Positions 1 through 7,122 are shown, numbered from the stretch's first letter. The stretch is DNA of 15,432 nucleotides from CAYJHC01 sp964369465 (GCA_964369465.1 CAYJEX010000030.1:1-15432); one strand, 5' to 3'. Numbers and translations are program-made. The notes: generated by a model from the sequence alone, not told the origin.

Positions 1-155
1 GTACTTTTATCCCGCAAAGATCCGCGAAACTGTTAACCATCTAAATAGAGTGGAAATTTAGACAAAATAGGCTTTAATGGAGCGTCTGACTCTCCATGTG
101 GAAAAATCTCTATTGCTTCAATTAATGAAGTGATTAGGGATTTTTTCTTCATCAT
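1..155 (-). pseudogene. Remnant of the C-terminal end of a large serine recombinase
   Basis: Read on the minus strand from about 155 downwards, the translation contains KKSLITSLIEAIEIFP, then LKPILSKFPLYLDG and a stop at 33-35. The same frame goes on past the stop as QFRGSLRDKST to the window edge. This order (basic helix, IEIFP/IEIYP, a lysine-containing strand ending in FPVYYDG, then a WDKST-like segment) is what I recall for the C-terminal tail of clostridial large serine recombinases. The in-frame TAA would interrupt it, and CGG (Arg) stands where Trp is usual, so it looks decayed. The frame stays open up to an ATG at 245, but residues above about 155 are not recognisable and contain the abiE promoter. 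No catalytic or zinc-ribbon part is present. The rest of the tail may lie beyond base 1. The assignment rests on remembered family patterns and is moderate only. Confidence 0.42.
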
Positions 156-212
156 TAGATTTATCAAAGAGTGTGTCAAAGTTTTGTTTTTAAAACGAAT
201 TGCGGATGCAAG

Positions 213-241
213 TTGACATTTGCAAAAAAACAGTCTATAAT
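213..241 (+). promoter_or_regulatory. Consensus sigma-A promoter of the abiE operon
   Basis: TTGACA at 213-218 and TATAAT at 236-241 are separated by exactly 17 bp, so both hexamers and the spacing match the consensus. Transcription would start near 248, leaving a leader of about 53 nt before the GTG of abiEi. AbiEi antitoxins are known to repress their own promoter through inverted repeats. I saw no convincing long inverted repeat here, only the short palindrome aacgtt near 265. Confidence 0.8.
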
Positions 242-300
242 TCATACTAAAGTACCATAATGTAAACGTTAAATATAGGTGGTTTGGTAGAGGTAGAACT

Positions 301-909
301 GTGAACGCAGATGTTAAGCAAAAAAAAATTGGAAATGTTTTTGCAAAATATAATTTTATAATGACAACAGCACAGCTAAAGGAAGAAGGCTTTTATCATA
401 CCGATATCGTGAGTCTTCTTGATGGTGCTGTGATTGAAAAAGTAAAGCGAGGATACTATCATTATATTCAAAATGATAATGGAAGTGAAATCCTAATAAT
501 AAACAAGCTGTTCCCCGATGCAGTGTTATGTATGGAAACAGCTCTGTTTTATTATGGATATACAGACAGAAATCCTTCTGAATGGAATTTTGCCATAGAT
601 AAAATGGTATCTAAAGGGAGGACAGAAATCGACTACCCTTTTATAAGAGCTTATCGTGTAGAATCAGAAATTCTTGTGCTTGGTGAAACTGAAGGCATAA
701 TAGATGGAGAACCAGTCCGAATCTATGACATAGATCGGACTATTTGTGATGTTCTTAGAAATATGAATAAGATGGATAAAGAAATATTCAATAAAGCTAT
801 ACAAAGATATGTTAATGATGAGCAGAAAAACATACCTAACCTAATGAAATATGCAAAAAAACTACGAGTACAGAAAAAGGTGAAAGACTTGATAGGAGTG
901 TGGCTATAA
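301..909 (+). CDS. abiEi: AbiEi-like antitoxin of a type IV toxin-antitoxin / abortive infection system
   Basis: This 202-residue protein matches AbiEi antitoxins. The N-terminal winged helix-turn-helix (about residues 10-60) has the family pattern of MTTAQLKEEGFYHTDIVSLL followed by a basic turn and RGYYHY. The middle region contains the family core around the RTICD motif (residues 146-150, within IYDIDRTICDVLR). The C-terminal part is rich in Lys and Arg. Known AbiEi proteins counter the AbiEii nucleotidyltransferase without stable binding and repress their own operon. Start choice: GTG at 301 is used because the next in-frame ATG (361) would cut into the winged helix; its ribosome site (ggtagaggtag) is weak. 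The stop (907-909) overlaps the abiEii ATG by one base (TAATG), which indicates translational coupling. A consensus promoter lies at 213-241. Confidence 0.85.
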   Translation: MNADVKQKKIGNVFAKYNFIMTTAQLKEEGFYHTDIVSLLDGAVIEKVKRGYYHYIQNDNGSEILIINKLFPDAVLCMETALFYYGYTDRNPSEWNFAIDKMVSKGRTEIDYPFIRAYRVESEILVLGETEGIIDGEPVRIYDIDRTICDVLRNMNKMDKEIFNKAIQRYVNDEQKNIPNLMKYAKKLRVQKKVKDLIGVWL

Positions 910-1805
910 TGGCAGATGTTGCAGCATCAGTATTGGCGAAACTAAGAAATAAAGCAAAGAGCGTAGACATTAGCTACCAGCAATGTCTGCAACTATTTGT
1001 ACAAGAAGAATTTTTGAGGAAACTTTCAAAGTCAGGCTATGACGAAAATCTTGTTCTAAAGGGGGGATTGTTTATTTATACCCTGACTAACTTTGAAAGC
1101 AGAGCCACAGTCGATGTAGATTTTTTGCTAAGACATTTTTCAAATTCTATGGAAGATGTTCAGACTTTAATTGAAAAAATTATTTGTGTTGATACTGGAA
1201 ATGATTATATCACTATGAAAACAAAAGGCTTTGAGGAAATTTCTCCTCAAAGAAAATATAAAGGTATCAGCGTTCAGATTATTGCACAGATTAAAAATGT
1301 TCGAGTACCATTTCATGTAGATATAGGAGTTGGAGATGTAATCGTACCAAAAGAAGAAGAAAGAGTTATTGCAACCCAGCTCCCTGGGTTTGAAATGCCA
1401 ATTATTAAGACATACTCTATTGAAAGTACAATAGCCGAAAAGTTTGACGCCATGCTCCAAAGGTTTGAACTTACAAGTCGAATGAAAGATTTTTATGACA
1501 TCTATTATTTGGCGTCCACTTTTGATTTTGAGGGTTTGAAACTGCAAACTGCGGTTTTTGAAACATTGAATTGTCGTGGAACAACTTATGAACCAAACAG
1601 TTTTGAACGGCTGATGTCTTTATCTGATGACGAAGATATACAAAAAAGATGGAAAGATTTTCTAAAAGTAATCAAAGACGACACCCTTGAATTCGGTGTT
1701 GTAATGAATATCATCAAATTACTTCTTGAGCCTGTATTCTATACTATCACAAAAGAAGATGAACTGCTTTTGAGATGGGATTGTAAGAAGCGTGAATGGG
1801 TTTAA
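909..1805 (+). CDS. abiEii: AbiEii-like nucleotidyltransferase toxin
   Basis: This 298-residue protein is an AbiEii-type member of the DNA polymerase beta-like nucleotidyltransferase superfamily (DUF1814). Visible motifs from the ATG at 909 are LVLKGGLFIY (48-57) with the acidic ATVDVDF (66-72), HVDIGVGD (136-143), EKFDAM (177-182) and RMKDFYDIYYL (191-201), in the family order. The two Asp of DVDF are the expected metal ligands. Characterised AbiE toxins inhibit growth; related MenT toxins transfer nucleotides to tRNA acceptor stems. The target of this one cannot be read from sequence. Start choice: GTG at 900 is possible, but AGGAG at 894-898 is well spaced for ATG 909, which overlaps the abiEi stop. 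Motifs are intact, so the gene appears functional. It is a likely phage-defence or element-stability module. Confidence 0.87.
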   Translation: MADVAASVLAKLRNKAKSVDISYQQCLQLFVQEEFLRKLSKSGYDENLVLKGGLFIYTLTNFESRATVDVDFLLRHFSNSMEDVQTLIEKIICVDTGNDYITMKTKGFEEISPQRKYKGISVQIIAQIKNVRVPFHVDIGVGDVIVPKEEERVIATQLPGFEMPIIKTYSIESTIAEKFDAMLQRFELTSRMKDFYDIYYLASTFDFEGLKLQTAVFETLNCRGTTYEPNSFERLMSLSDDEDIQKRWKDFLKVIKDDTLEFGVVMNIIKLLLEPVFYTITKEDELLLRWDCKKREWV

Positions 1806-1862
1806 GTATGTACCTCAAGTGAGAATTTACTGGAACTTTATTGGAGGATTTAGGAGAAAAAA

Positions 1863-2660
1863 ATGAAAATTACAGTACTAGTCGAAAATTTGTCAAAATG
1901 TGAACTAAAGTCAATTCACGGTTTGGCACTTTACATTGAAACAAAAGAACACAAGATATTATTTGATTTAGGTCCTGATAATACATTGTTTGAAAATGCC
2001 AAAATGAGAAATATCGACCTTTCGCAAGTTGATATAGTTGTTATTTCGCACGGGCATGGAGATCACGGAGGAGCATTGTCCAAGTTTCTTGAAATAAACA
2101 AAACTGCGAAAATATATGTGCAAAGAAAAGCTTTCGAATCACATTATGGTAAGTTTTTTCTTTTCAAAACTGATATTGGTATAAATAAAAAAATGAAAGA
2201 CCATGAACAAGTGATACTTCTGGATGGAGATTATAAAATTGATGATGAGCTAACCCTATTCACTGTAAAAGAAATTGATAAATGTTTTTCTCCGGCAAAT
2301 GCTGTGCTATATGATGAATCGGGAAAAGATAACTTTTCTCATGAGCAAAATTTGGTTATTAAGGAAAAAGAAGCCACATTGATTATGGGATGTGGTCATT
2401 GCGGAGTTGTGAATATTTTAAAGAAAGCAGAAGATTTTAAACCAAAAGTTTGCGTAGGTGGATATCATTTGATGAACCCAACTACAAAAAAAAGTGTCCC
2501 AACTTCACTTCTTGATGAGATTGCCAAAGAGCTAAAGTCTTACACAGAGATTCAATTTTATACGTGCCATTGTACAGGACAAGAGGCATACAAATATTTG
2601 TCTAAGAAAATGGATAATTTGCATTATATTTCTTGCGGAGAGAGTATTGAAGTGAATTAA
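1863..2660 (+). CDS. Metallo-beta-lactamase-fold hydrolase, dihydropterin-type subfamily
   Basis: This 265-residue protein has the metallo-beta-lactamase metal-binding signature HGHGDH at residues 63-68. Further likely ligand regions follow: FSHEQN (159-163), GCGHCG (176-181), GGYH (199-202) and CHCTG (235-239). The N-terminal MKITVLVEN, the FDLG strand and the C-terminal CHCTG block resemble the subfamily named after 7,8-dihydropterin-6-methyl-aminobenzene-phosphate synthase. Its true substrate in bacteria is mostly unknown, so only a metal-dependent hydrolase role is claimed. AGGAG at 1852-1856 lies 6 nt from the ATG. There are 57 nt after abiEii and no terminator was seen, so co-transcription with abiE is possible. 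No signal peptide is visible; the protein is probably cytoplasmic. Confidence 0.82.
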   Translation: MKITVLVENLSKCELKSIHGLALYIETKEHKILFDLGPDNTLFENAKMRNIDLSQVDIVVISHGHGDHGGALSKFLEINKTAKIYVQRKAFESHYGKFFLFKTDIGINKKMKDHEQVILLDGDYKIDDELTLFTVKEIDKCFSPANAVLYDESGKDNFSHEQNLVIKEKEATLIMGCGHCGVVNILKKAEDFKPKVCVGGYHLMNPTTKKSVPTSLLDEIAKELKSYTEIQFYTCHCTGQEAYKYLSKKMDNLHYISCGESIEVN

Positions 2661-2664
2661 TGAC

Positions 2665-2693
2665 TTGATTTTCACCTAAAACAATGCTATGAA
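2665..2693 (+). promoter_or_regulatory. Candidate promoter upstream of the GntR/ABC operon
   Basis: TTGATT at 2665-2670 and TATGAA at 2688-2693 are 17 bp apart, just after the hydrolase stop codon. The downstream sequence runs into a 100-N gap, so its target is not certain. It would fit the gntR operon if the gap is short, or a gene lost in the gap. From 2721, ATG AGA AAT TTT AAT TAT could be the start of such a gene. Confidence 0.35.
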
Positions 2694-2738
2694 TAGGGGA
2701 AAGAAATAGAGTTAGGCGAATGAGAAATTTTAATTATG

Positions 2739-2838
2739 NNNNNNNNNNNNNNNNNNNNNNNNNNNNNNNNNNNNNNNNNNNNNNNNNNNNNNNNNNNNNN
2801 NNNNNNNNNNNNNNNNNNNNNNNNNNNNNNNNNNNNNN
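2739..2838. other. Assembly gap (100 N)
   Basis: Exactly 100 unknown bases, the usual placeholder for a scaffold gap of unknown length. It hides the region directly upstream of the GntR gene, where its operator is expected. The first bases after it, aactgcat aactgcac (2839-2854), are an imperfect 8-bp direct repeat. The open frame that runs through the gap from an ATG at 2736 is an artefact of the N run. Confidence 0.95.
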
Positions 2839-2867
2839 AACTGCATAACTGCACAAAGGAGAGTTAT

Positions 2868-3242
2868 ATGGAAATAATTATCAGTAGCAATACGAGTAAA
2901 CCTATATACGAACAGATTACTTCGCAAATTAAAGCCATGATAATGTCTGGGGAATTAAAAACAGGTGATAGCATCCCTTCTATGAGAAACCTCGCAAAAA
3001 CTATTCATGTAAGTGTAATAACAGTGCAAAAGGCTTATGAAGATTTGCAAAGAGATGGGTTTATTGAGACGAATGTTGGTCGAGGGAGCTTTGTTTCTGC
3101 GCAGAATAAAGACTTCATAAAAGAAGAGCAGCAAAAACTTTTGGAAGAGCATTTAATGATTGCGATAGATATTGCTAGAACAAATGGAATTTCAATAGAT
3201 AAAGTAATAGAACTATCAAGAATATTTTATGAGGAGGCATAG
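2868..3242 (+). CDS. GntR-family transcriptional regulator, YtrA subfamily
   Basis: This 124-residue protein has a GntR winged helix: PIYEQITSQIKAMIMSGEL (12-30), GDSIPSMRNLA (33-43), VSVITVQKAYEDLQRDGFI (48-66) and the wing GRGSFV (71-76). It is followed by a short helical tail of about 45 residues. The short tail in place of a ligand domain is typical of the YtrA subgroup, which includes YtrA and staphylococcal PmtR. These regulators repress the ABC transporter operon they belong to. AAGGAGAG at 2856-2863 sits correctly before ATG 2868, which fixes the start. The ABC ATPase starts 4 nt after the stop, and the GAGGAGG inside the last codons of this gene serves as its ribosome site. The operator is probably in or beside the assembly gap. 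Confidence 0.9.
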   Translation: MEIIISSNTSKPIYEQITSQIKAMIMSGELKTGDSIPSMRNLAKTIHVSVITVQKAYEDLQRDGFIETNVGRGSFVSAQNKDFIKEEQQKLLEEHLMIAIDIARTNGISIDKVIELSRIFYEEA

Positions 3243-3245
3243 TAT

Positions 3246-4106
3246 ATGAATGCATTAGAAATTAAAGACTTATCTAAATCATACAAGAACTCGGATTTTA
3301 GATTGGATAATGTTAATTTGAATATCCCGGCGGGGAATATAGTTGGTCTTGTTGGCAAAAATGGAGCAGGAAAAAGCACAATAATTAATTCTATTTTTGA
3401 TATTGTAAATAGAGATAGTGGAGAAATTTTATTTTACAACCAAATACTTAGCGAGGAAAATAAACATTTGAAAAATGAAATAGGAGTCGTGTTTGATACG
3501 CTCAGCTATTCCGGAGAAATGACTGTGGCAAAACTGGAAAAAGTATTAAACGATTTGTATGAAAATTTCGATTTGAAAATATTCAATAGCTATATAGAAA
3601 GATTTAACTTGCCGAAGAAAAGTAAATTCAAGACATTTTCTCGTGGAATGGGAATGAAACTTTCGATCGCAGTCGCAATATCGCATAGGGCAAAACTTTT
3701 AATATTAGATGAAGCGACAGCAGGTCTTGATCCAGTGATGAGGGAAGAAATTTTAGATATATTCTTGGAGTTTGTCGAAAAAGACGAAAATTCAATTTTG
3801 ATTTCCTCTCATATTTCAAGTGATTTGGAAAAAGTTGCCGATTATATCATATTTATAGATGATGGTAAAATATTGCTTACAGAAAATAAAGATAATTTAA
3901 TTTACAAATATGGTATAGCAAGAATGAAAGAAAAAGATTTTGAAAATGTTGTACAAGCTGAATATATTGGATTTAGGAAAAGAGGATTACAAATAGAAGT
4001 TTTAGTTAAAGATAAAGCAATGTTTGCTAGAGAACATCCGAATATTATAGTGGACAATGCAAAAATTGATGAAATACTACAAATAATTACAAAGGAGGTT
4101 ATCTAA
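3246..4106 (+). CDS. ABC transporter ATP-binding protein (YtrB/PmtA-like)
   Basis: This 286-residue protein contains one complete ABC ATPase domain (about residues 1-215) and a C-terminal extension of about 70 residues. Walker A is GKNGAGKST (37-45), the signature is the variant FSRGM (131-135), Walker B is LLILDEA (151-157), the D-loop is GLD (160-162) and the H-loop His is 189. At the Q-loop the sequence is IGVVFDTLSYSG (79-90), with no Gln at the expected place; this is shared with the YtrB/PmtA-like group as I know it. It should energise the permease encoded directly downstream. Known relatives export or remove membrane-active peptides or answer cell-wall antibiotics; the substrate here is unknown. 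The stop overlaps the permease ATG by one base (TAATG). Confidence 0.9.
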   Translation: MNALEIKDLSKSYKNSDFRLDNVNLNIPAGNIVGLVGKNGAGKSTIINSIFDIVNRDSGEILFYNQILSEENKHLKNEIGVVFDTLSYSGEMTVAKLEKVLNDLYENFDLKIFNSYIERFNLPKKSKFKTFSRGMGMKLSIAVAISHRAKLLILDEATAGLDPVMREEILDIFLEFVEKDENSILISSHISSDLEKVADYIIFIDDGKILLTENKDNLIYKYGIARMKEKDFENVVQAEYIGFRKRGLQIEVLVKDKAMFAREHPNIIVDNAKIDEILQIITKEVI

Positions 4107-4756
4107 TGACGAAGGGAATGCTTAGAAACAATTACTATATGGTACATACATCTGTAAAAGCGACAATAGGTATAGCTTTACTTATATTAATAGCTGTTTT
4201 GGCTGTAACAATCATTTTTCCAGAAAATACTTCTTTGATTAACTATGCGTCATTTGCCGTTATGGGTAGCTTTGCTGGAATTCCATTTACACTTTTATAC
4301 AATGATAATCTATCGAAATGGAATAGATTTGCATTAACAACTCCAGTAGTAAAAAACGATATAATAAAAGCAAGATACATTACTTTTTTAATTTCAACAA
4401 TAGTAGCTCTTATGGCTATGTTTATAATGTTGATATCGTATTACATGGTCAGAGGAAGTTTTGATCTGGAAAGATTGGGATATTCACTTACATTTGGATT
4501 TGTATTTCTAATATTAATATCTGGATTTATGCATCCTTTGATATTGAAATTTGGTATAGAAAAAGGTCAGATTATTTTTCTGATTTCTGTTGCAATTACT
4601 CTTGCAGTACATATAGCTCCAACTATTTTGCTAAATATGCTCAATTTGGAAATTTCCAATTTGACTTACAGAGTTGGAATTGTTTTGATAAGTTCGGTAG
4701 GTTTTATAATTTCTTATCGCATTTCAAAAAAAATATATAATCAAAAGGATATTTAG
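4106..4756 (+). CDS. ABC-2 type permease, partner of the upstream ATPase
   Basis: This 216-residue integral membrane protein has six likely transmembrane helices at roughly residues 19-38, 45-64, 92-113, 125-147, 154-178 and 188-205. Between helices 2 and 3 it carries DNLSKWNRFALTTPVVKNDI, close to the KWNRYALTLPVSRKDIV pattern of the ABC-2 permease group found with YtrA-type regulators and in Pmt-like systems. A near-perfect Shine-Dalgarno AAAGGAGGT (4091-4099) lies inside the end of the ATPase gene, and the ATG overlaps its stop. Only one permease gene is present, so a homodimer is inferred, unlike the two-ATPase, two-permease Pmt operon. A bidirectional terminator follows 29 nt after the stop. 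Confidence 0.88.
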   Translation: MTKGMLRNNYYMVHTSVKATIGIALLILIAVLAVTIIFPENTSLINYASFAVMGSFAGIPFTLLYNDNLSKWNRFALTTPVVKNDIIKARYITFLISTIVALMAMFIMLISYYMVRGSFDLERLGYSLTFGFVFLILISGFMHPLILKFGIEKGQIIFLISVAITLAVHIAPTILLNMLNLEISNLTYRVGIVLISSVGFIISYRISKKIYNQKDI

Positions 4757-4785
4757 ATCGGTGTAAAAATAGCCAATGAAAATAA

Positions 4786-4819
4786 AGAAAAGTCCCCAAA
4801 TTGTATTGGGGGCTTTTCT
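4786..4819. terminator. Bidirectional intrinsic terminator
   Basis: A 14-bp stem (4786-4799 with 4806-4819, one G-U pair) encloses a 6-nt loop. It has an A-rich left side and a T-rich right side, so it can end transcripts from both directions. It lies between the convergent ABC permease and short-chain dehydrogenase genes. The dehydrogenase stop codon begins at the base just after the stem. Confidence 0.88.
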
Positions 4820-5518
4820 CTAATATATCATTTTTTTTGTCATCCCTCCATCAATAATAATATTAGAACCGTTGATGAAGTCGTTTTCCTCGTCTGCCAA
4901 AAATATACAGGCATTTGAAATATCCCTAGGTTTACCCACCCTATTTGACGGGTGTATTTCATGGTCTCTTTCGTCTAATTCCTTCCAAGCCCCTGTGTAA
5001 ATATGCCCAGGGCTTATAGCATTTACAGTGATTGGTGTTCCAATTAGAGAAACACAAAGGGTATTTGTAAGAGAGACTATACCGCCCTTGCTCATGCCAT
5101 ATAATTCCCAATCCGACATATTTTGATGCCATCTCGTAGAAGCTATGTTTATTATTCTTCCATAGCTTTCGCCCTCATTCAATTTGATGAACTCCTTGGC
5201 ACAGAAAAAAGCGCCGCGTAAGTTAGTGTCTAGAACCATGTCGTAATCAGAAAGTGTGATTTCAGCAACTGGTTTTACAAAAACAGAAACAGCACCGTTG
5301 TTGATTAATACATGGGCTTTTCCATATTTTTCTTTTATTGTTTCGAAAGCTTTTGTTATATCTTCGTGTTTTGATAAGTCGGTCTTTATGAAATCCACAT
5401 TTTTGTTATTACTTTCGATGATATCAAGTACAACTACTTTGTATCCTTCTTGATCAAATCTTTCTGCTGCATCATAGCCAAGTCCCTTAGATCCCCCTGT
5501 TATTACACATATTTTCAT
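4820..5518 (-). CDS. Short-chain dehydrogenase/reductase (SDR)
   Basis: This 232-residue classical SDR has the Rossmann glycine motif TGGSKGLG (7-14), an acidic residue after the second strand (VVVLDI, Asp32; suggests NAD over NADP), TDLS (46-49), the catalytic Ser in NIAST (127), YGMSK (Tyr140, Lys144) and the PG turn (170-171). The C-terminal INGSNIIIDGG is typical of the FabG-like group. The usual NNAG motif reads NNGA (73-76), a small swap. The substrate is not predictable. Start choice: AAAGGAG lies 8 nt before ATG 5518 and MKICVITGG is a normal SDR N-terminus; the upstream ATG at 5548 would add ten residues unlike the family and lies before that ribosome site. It is a single-gene unit with a candidate promoter at 5591-5619. 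Confidence 0.88.
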   Translation of the reverse strand: MKICVITGGSKGLGYDAAERFDQEGYKVVVLDIIESNNKNVDFIKTDLSKHEDITKAFETIKEKYGKAHVLINNGAVSVFVKPVAEITLSDYDMVLDTNLRGAFFCAKEFIKLNEGESYGRIINIASTRWHQNMSDWELYGMSKGGIVSLTNTLCVSLIGTPITVNAISPGHIYTGAWKELDERDHEIHPSNRVGKPRDISNACIFLADEENDFINGSNIIIDGGMTKKMIY

Positions 5519-5590
5519 TATGGTGACTCCTTTTCTATTCATAACCATTTGACATTGATTTAATTTCGCTGTAATGCCCTCTATATCTTT

Positions 5591-5619
5591 AGTATACCAA
5601 AGAAGAGCTTTAGCTACAA
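5591..5619 (-). promoter_or_regulatory. Candidate promoter of the SDR gene at 4820-5518
   Basis: On the minus strand, TTGTAG (5614-5619) is followed after 17 bp by TATACT (5591-5596), about 73 bp upstream of the start codon. The -10 box is good and the -35 box is partial. An inverted repeat aacaaa-gt-tttgtt lies just upstream at 5629-5642. Confidence 0.5.
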
Positions 5620-5706
5620 ATATATAAAGAACAAAGTTTTGTTAATGCTTCGGTTAAAGTATGATAAAATAAAATATATTCTTAGTTAGAAAGGATGTTA
5701 GAAAAA

Positions 5707-6218
5707 ATGAAATAAGAGAAGAAGAATTAAAAGATTATAAAGCTGTAGAAGATTTAGTAAAATACGCCTTTGAAACAGCGGAACATAGCGATGGTAACGA
5801 ACATGAATTAGTAGAGAATCTGCGAAAAAGTGAAGGATTTGTAAAAGAACTTTCACTTGTGGCAGAAGAGAATAATGAAATAATAGGGCATATTCTCTTT
5901 ACGAAGGCTAAAATTGGAGATGTAACTGCACTTGCGTTGGCTCCGTTGTCAGTAGCCCCTACTGCTCAGAAAAAAGGCGTTGGAACAGCTCTGATGGAAA
6001 AAGGGCATGAAATAGCTAGAGAATTACGTTATGACATTATTGTAGTTTTAGGAAGTGAAAAATATTATCCGAGAGTAGGGTATAAACCTGCAAGCTTATT
6101 GGGAGTAAAAGCCCCATTTGAGGTGCCAGATGAAAATTTCATGGCGATTAGCTTGAATGATAGAATAGATAAAATCAATGGAACTGTAAAGTATGTAAAA
6201 GAAATATTTGAGGGGTGA
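5707..6218 (+). pseudogene. GNAT acetyltransferase (YhbS-like), frameshifted at the third codon
   Basis: The protein readable from about 5712 to 6218 is a full-length GNAT-fold acetyltransferase of the YhbS group (about 168 residues). It begins IREEELKDYKAVEDLVKYAF, continues with LSLVAEENNEIIGHILFT, and has the acetyl-CoA loop in LSVAPTAQKKGVGTALM, then VVLGSEKYYPRVGYKPA and the PFEVPDENFMAISL end. The only plausible start, ATG 5707 with AAAGGA at 5690-5695, reads ATG AAA TAA. One extra A in the A-run would give ATG AAA ATA AGA and restore the whole protein. No in-frame ATG or TTG lies upstream of the conserved region. The first in-frame GTG (5859) has no ribosome site and would remove the first strand and helix of the fold. 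It is a recent null mutation, a phase-variable A-tract or a sequencing error. Confidence 0.72.
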
Positions 6219-6253
6219 TTTCGAAAATCTCATGTAAAGTTTGAAAAAAAAAC

Positions 6254-6281
6254 AAAAAAGGGGAAATATTTCCCCTTTTTT
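6254..6281. terminator. Bidirectional intrinsic terminator
   Basis: A-run, GGGG, short AT loop region, CCCC, T-run: the arms 6254-6266 and 6269-6281 are fully complementary. It lies 36 bp after the acetyltransferase stop and about 95 bp from the stop of the convergent SDR gene, so it can serve both. Confidence 0.88.
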
Positions 6282-6376
6282 AGTAAATACTTTGAGTCTC
6301 TTGCCGAATATGGTATATATTAGTTTACTTGTATTTCTTATCCCTTATTAGTTTTGATGAAGAATTACGCACAAAT

Positions 6377-7099
6377 TTAACCGTCTTGTCTTGTATCAGC
6401 GATTTGGATTTCTCTCATATTAACGCCTTGTGGCAATTCATACGCAAACATAATTGTTTTTGCGATATGCTCTGGCTTGATGCTTGTAGCATTAAGCCCA
6501 TCTCTCCATTGAATATAGCCATCCTTGATTGATTGATCCGTTGTGTGTCCTAAAAGTTCTGTATCGACAGCACCAGGGCATACACGTATTATTCTAACAT
6601 TATGCGGTGCAACTTCGGCTCTTGCAACTTCTGAAAGACCTACAACGCCATATTTGCTAGCACAGTATGCAGCGTGATTTCCAAAAGGTTTTACTCCTGC
6701 GATGGAAGAAATATTAATAATTGTTCCGCATTCTCTTTCTTTCATATCGTTCATAACGATTTGCATACCATTCATAACGCCCATAACATTGATGTCGAGC
6801 ATTTTTTGCCATTCTGTAGCATCTTGGTTTTCGATATTTCCAAGTAACATAACGCCAGCGCTATTTACGATTAAATCTGTTTTGCCATATATTGCCTCTG
6901 CTTTTCTGACAGCTTTTTCGAATGATGCTTTGTCAGTGACATCTACTTTTTCACAAATTGCGTTTTCCAAACCTAATTCTTCTAAAATTTCAACTCGTCT
7001 AGCCAAAAGTAATAATGGATATCCTGCTTTGTTAAATTCTAAAGCCAATTCTTTTCCAAAGCCTGAACTTGCTCCTGTGATTACAACTAATTTTTTCAT
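6377..7099 (-). CDS. Short-chain dehydrogenase/reductase, NADP-type classical SDR
   Basis: This 240-residue classical SDR contains TGASSGFG (8-15), ARR after the second strand (33-35; the basic residues suggest NADP(H)), VDVTD (52-56), NSAG (79-82), the catalytic Ser in NISSIAG (131/132), YCASK (Tyr145, Lys149) and PGAVDT (175-180). It resembles YdfG-like serine/3-hydroxy acid dehydrogenases and general carbonyl reductases; the substrate cannot be fixed. AGGAG lies 8 nt before ATG 7099. It is divergent from an HxlR regulator, a frequent arrangement in which HxlR proteins sense electrophiles or quinones and control a neighbouring reductase. The shared 144-bp spacer holds overlapping promoters and an inverted repeat, so control by that HxlR is a strong inference. 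Confidence 0.9.
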   Translation of the reverse strand: MKKLVVITGASSGFGKELALEFNKAGYPLLLLARRVEILEELGLENAICEKVDVTDKASFEKAVRKAEAIYGKTDLIVNSAGVMLLGNIENQDATEWQKMLDINVMGVMNGMQIVMNDMKERECGTIINISSIAGVKPFGNHAAYCASKYGVVGLSEVARAEVAPHNVRIIRVCPGAVDTELLGHTTDQSIKDGYIQWRDGLNATSIKPEHIAKTIMFAYELPQGVNMREIQIADTRQDG

Positions 7100-7122
7100 G
7101 ATAATATCTCCTTTATTTTATA

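Noticed and set aside
1167..1547. 126-residue minus-strand frame inside the AbiEii gene
   Set aside because: Composition (Phe, Asn, Cys-rich) is that of a shadow of an AT-rich gene, no ribosome site, and AbiEii on the other strand is clearly real.
2736..3242. Reading frame from an ATG at 2736 through the N gap into the GntR gene
   Set aside because: The first 34 codons are unknown bases. The true start is ATG 2868 with AAGGAGAG in front of it and a standard GntR N-terminus.
5519..5548. Ten-residue N-terminal extension of the first SDR
   Set aside because: The ribosome site lies downstream of that ATG and the added residues do not fit SDR proteins, so ATG 5518 is the start.
5859..6218. Acetyltransferase starting at GTG 5859 as a normal gene
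   Set aside because: No ribosome site, and it would lack the first strand and helix of the GNAT fold that are still readable upstream.
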